Assembly: GCA_949878435.1 (NCBI GenBank)
Contig: CATLAK010000003.1
Span: 186,001-250,000 of the forward strand
Direction of reading: 5' to 3'
Origin: an uncultured Lachnospiraceae bacterium
Lineage (GTDB): Bacteria > Bacillota > Clostridia > Lachnospirales > Lachnospiraceae
DNA length: 64,000 nt
Shown here: piece after piece, positions 62,993-64,000 of the stretch
Layout: each line of letters starts with the position of its first letter
How positions within the stretch are numbered: position 1 is the stretch's first letter
Position numbers and translations under genes: made by a program
Notes under the pieces: model-generated
Databases searched by the model: none
The model's input: only the letters and a program-made list of their open reading frames with translations
What the model was told of the DNA's origin: nothing

Positions 62993-63888
62993 TCTGCTCC
63001 CCAGCATCCTTTAAATACCCTTTCACATTATTTGGTGTAACCGCATTTACGTCCATGGTAAAAAAGTCATTTACATACTTGGTCTCAATATATTCATCCA
63101 ATGCTTTTATACAATAACACCCTACCTGCTCTGCATCCACCACAATCGTGGATGCTATTACCTTTCTGTTAATCGCATTTAAAATCGTGTCCGCATCGGA
63201 GTATCCTAAGATACTGATCTGTCCCACAAGATTATAATCGATTACAGCCTGGTAAGCGCTGATCGTGTCTTTTTCATTCAAACAGATAATAATCTCTGGC
63301 AGTTCCTCCTTATTGAGAAAAATCTCCCTAATCGCTTCCTCCTTGCCAAAAGGAGAATCCTCCTTCAATACCACCGTTTTGAGCTCCAAATTCAGATGGT
63401 TGCCTTCGTTGTCCAAGGTATCTCTAATCCCATTATAGACGAGATTTTTCCCACTGTCCTCCATAGAGGTATCCATTAAGATCAATGCATCCTTCGTATT
63501 CTTGTTGGCAACACGTATGATCTGCCTTCCATATTCCCTGCCCAGATTATGATTTCCGATTCCAATAAAGCTCTGCCTTTGAATAGTCTGCCGTAATGCC
63601 GCTGCCCTCCCATTCAAGGTAGATATTTTCCTCCTTCGCGTAAGCCTTTGCCTCCTCATACACCTTGCTCCAGAAAACATCTTCCTCCGAATCAGCAATG
63701 AAAACATAATGTCTTTCAAAATGCTCATATGATTCAGCATTCGTCTTACGCCCATCATCTGACCATTTCCCTACATAAGCCAGACTCAGAATCGTCATAA
63801 CTGCCATGATCAGAATAATCGTCCCCAGTATGGCAAGATACCTGCGTTTTGTTCTGTACAAATCCTTTTTTTCCTTTTTCATATCCAC
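62982..63888 (-). pseudogene. Membrane-anchored sugar-binding co-receptor gene with internal frameshifting deletion
   Basis: The gene begins well: AAAGGTGGAT then ATG 63888, a cytoplasmic basic start, one transmembrane helix (YLAILGTIILIMAVMTILSL) and the first strands of a type I binding protein (HYVFIADSEEDVFWSKVYEE). The frame stops at 63547. The rest of the binding fold continues in another frame (SFIGIGNHNLGREYGRQI; ISILGYSDADTILNAIN; STIVVDAEQVGCYCIKALDE) to 62982. About 50-60 residues expected between YSKAEL and RQSF are absent. Both sides of the junction read through the same bases AAGGCAGAGCTTT in two frames, as expected for deletion between short direct repeats. An assembly error is the alternative. 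Confidence 0.8.
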
Positions 63889-63955
63889 CTTTTATTCCGC
63901 CGCAAAATATACCTTTATAATCATGGTCTGCTTGATATCACAGAACGGTAAAAAA

Positions 63956-63975
63956 GACAGTAACGAGTTACTGTC
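63956..63975. terminator. Terminator-like hairpin at the right edge
   Basis: GACAGTAAC (63956-63964) and GTTACTGTC (63967-63975) form a hairpin flanked by AAAAA and CTTTTT. It can terminate a minus-strand transcript coming from beyond the window, or a plus-strand one. About 70 bases separate it from the start of the broken co-receptor gene, enough for that operon's promoter, though I cannot assign boxes firmly. Confidence 0.7.
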
Positions 63976-64000
63976 CTTTTTAGAGAAGGTATTTCTTTCT

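Noticed and set aside
1-64000. CRISPR arrays, prophage, integrases and plasmid functions
   Set aside because: No regularly spaced direct repeats, phage structural genes, integrases or replication proteins were seen.

Overview
The window looks like chromosome of a spore-forming Lachnospiraceae (Clostridia); I cannot name the genus. The evidence is an hrcA-grpE-dnaK-dnaJ operon under a perfect CIRCE element, an orphan SpmB spore protein, a DUF6465 basic-tail protein, a two-gene SUF-like Fe-S system, split transketolase, split PurH function (separate AICAR transformylase and PurO-type IMP cyclohydrolase), strong GGAGG ribosome binding sites and TTGACA promoters.

Layout. 1-8.9 kb: a VanW-family protein cut by the window edge, a small membrane-anchored protein, the heat-shock operon (minus strand), a lysine/alanine-rich protein and undecaprenyl-diphosphatase. 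9-17.7 kb: an aminotransferase, then a glycerol-phosphate operon read leftwards (lipoprotein, GlpA-like flavoprotein with BFD domain, GlpB-like flavoprotein fused to DUF1667, glycerol kinase, cyclic-nucleotide-binding-domain protein). 17.7-23.2 kb: methionine aminopeptidase with SEC-C, ribulose-phosphate epimerase, split transketolase and a DUF885 peptidase. 23-25 kb: a membrane-tethered Mrr-like nuclease, SpmB, and two copies of a structured repeat. 25-32 kb: an ECF S component, a B12-binding radical SAM protein, and a three-gene accessory module (WXG100-like protein, 972-residue unknown protein, BspA-type LRR protein). 32-43 kb: oleate hydratase with TetR regulator, a lipoprotein, tRNA-Gly, a CPBP protease, a heterodimeric ABC exporter, SufB/SufC and DegV. 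43-49.9 kb: Cu/Zn superoxide dismutase, the purine genes, a lipoprotein, a BaiA-like SDR, a PadR/HAAS pair and a decayed DUF3089 gene. 50-64 kb: an alpha-amylase-family enzyme, another structured repeat, a chemoreceptor, and a ChvE/GguAB-type sugar ABC transporter with a YesMN two-component system and two more sugar-binding proteins, one of them broken.

The most unusual content is a family of large structured repeats. Two full copies (23677-24004 and 52123-52460) share a 164-base core that is about 90% identical. Each core sits between long arms that are almost perfectly complementary within a copy (81/82 and 87/87 bases) but differ strongly between copies. A third, half-size copy in opposite orientation lies at 24710-24873. 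Base changes in the apical hairpin are compensatory among copies, so the fold, not the sequence, appears to be conserved. I do not recognise this family.

Functionally, the right-hand 11 kb is a sugar sensing, uptake and probably chemotaxis unit whose membrane-anchored co-receptor carries an internal frameshifting deletion. The 9-18 kb region is a glycerol-3-phosphate oxidation unit with its own promoter and a possible operator. All identifications come from reading motifs and translations; no database search was run.
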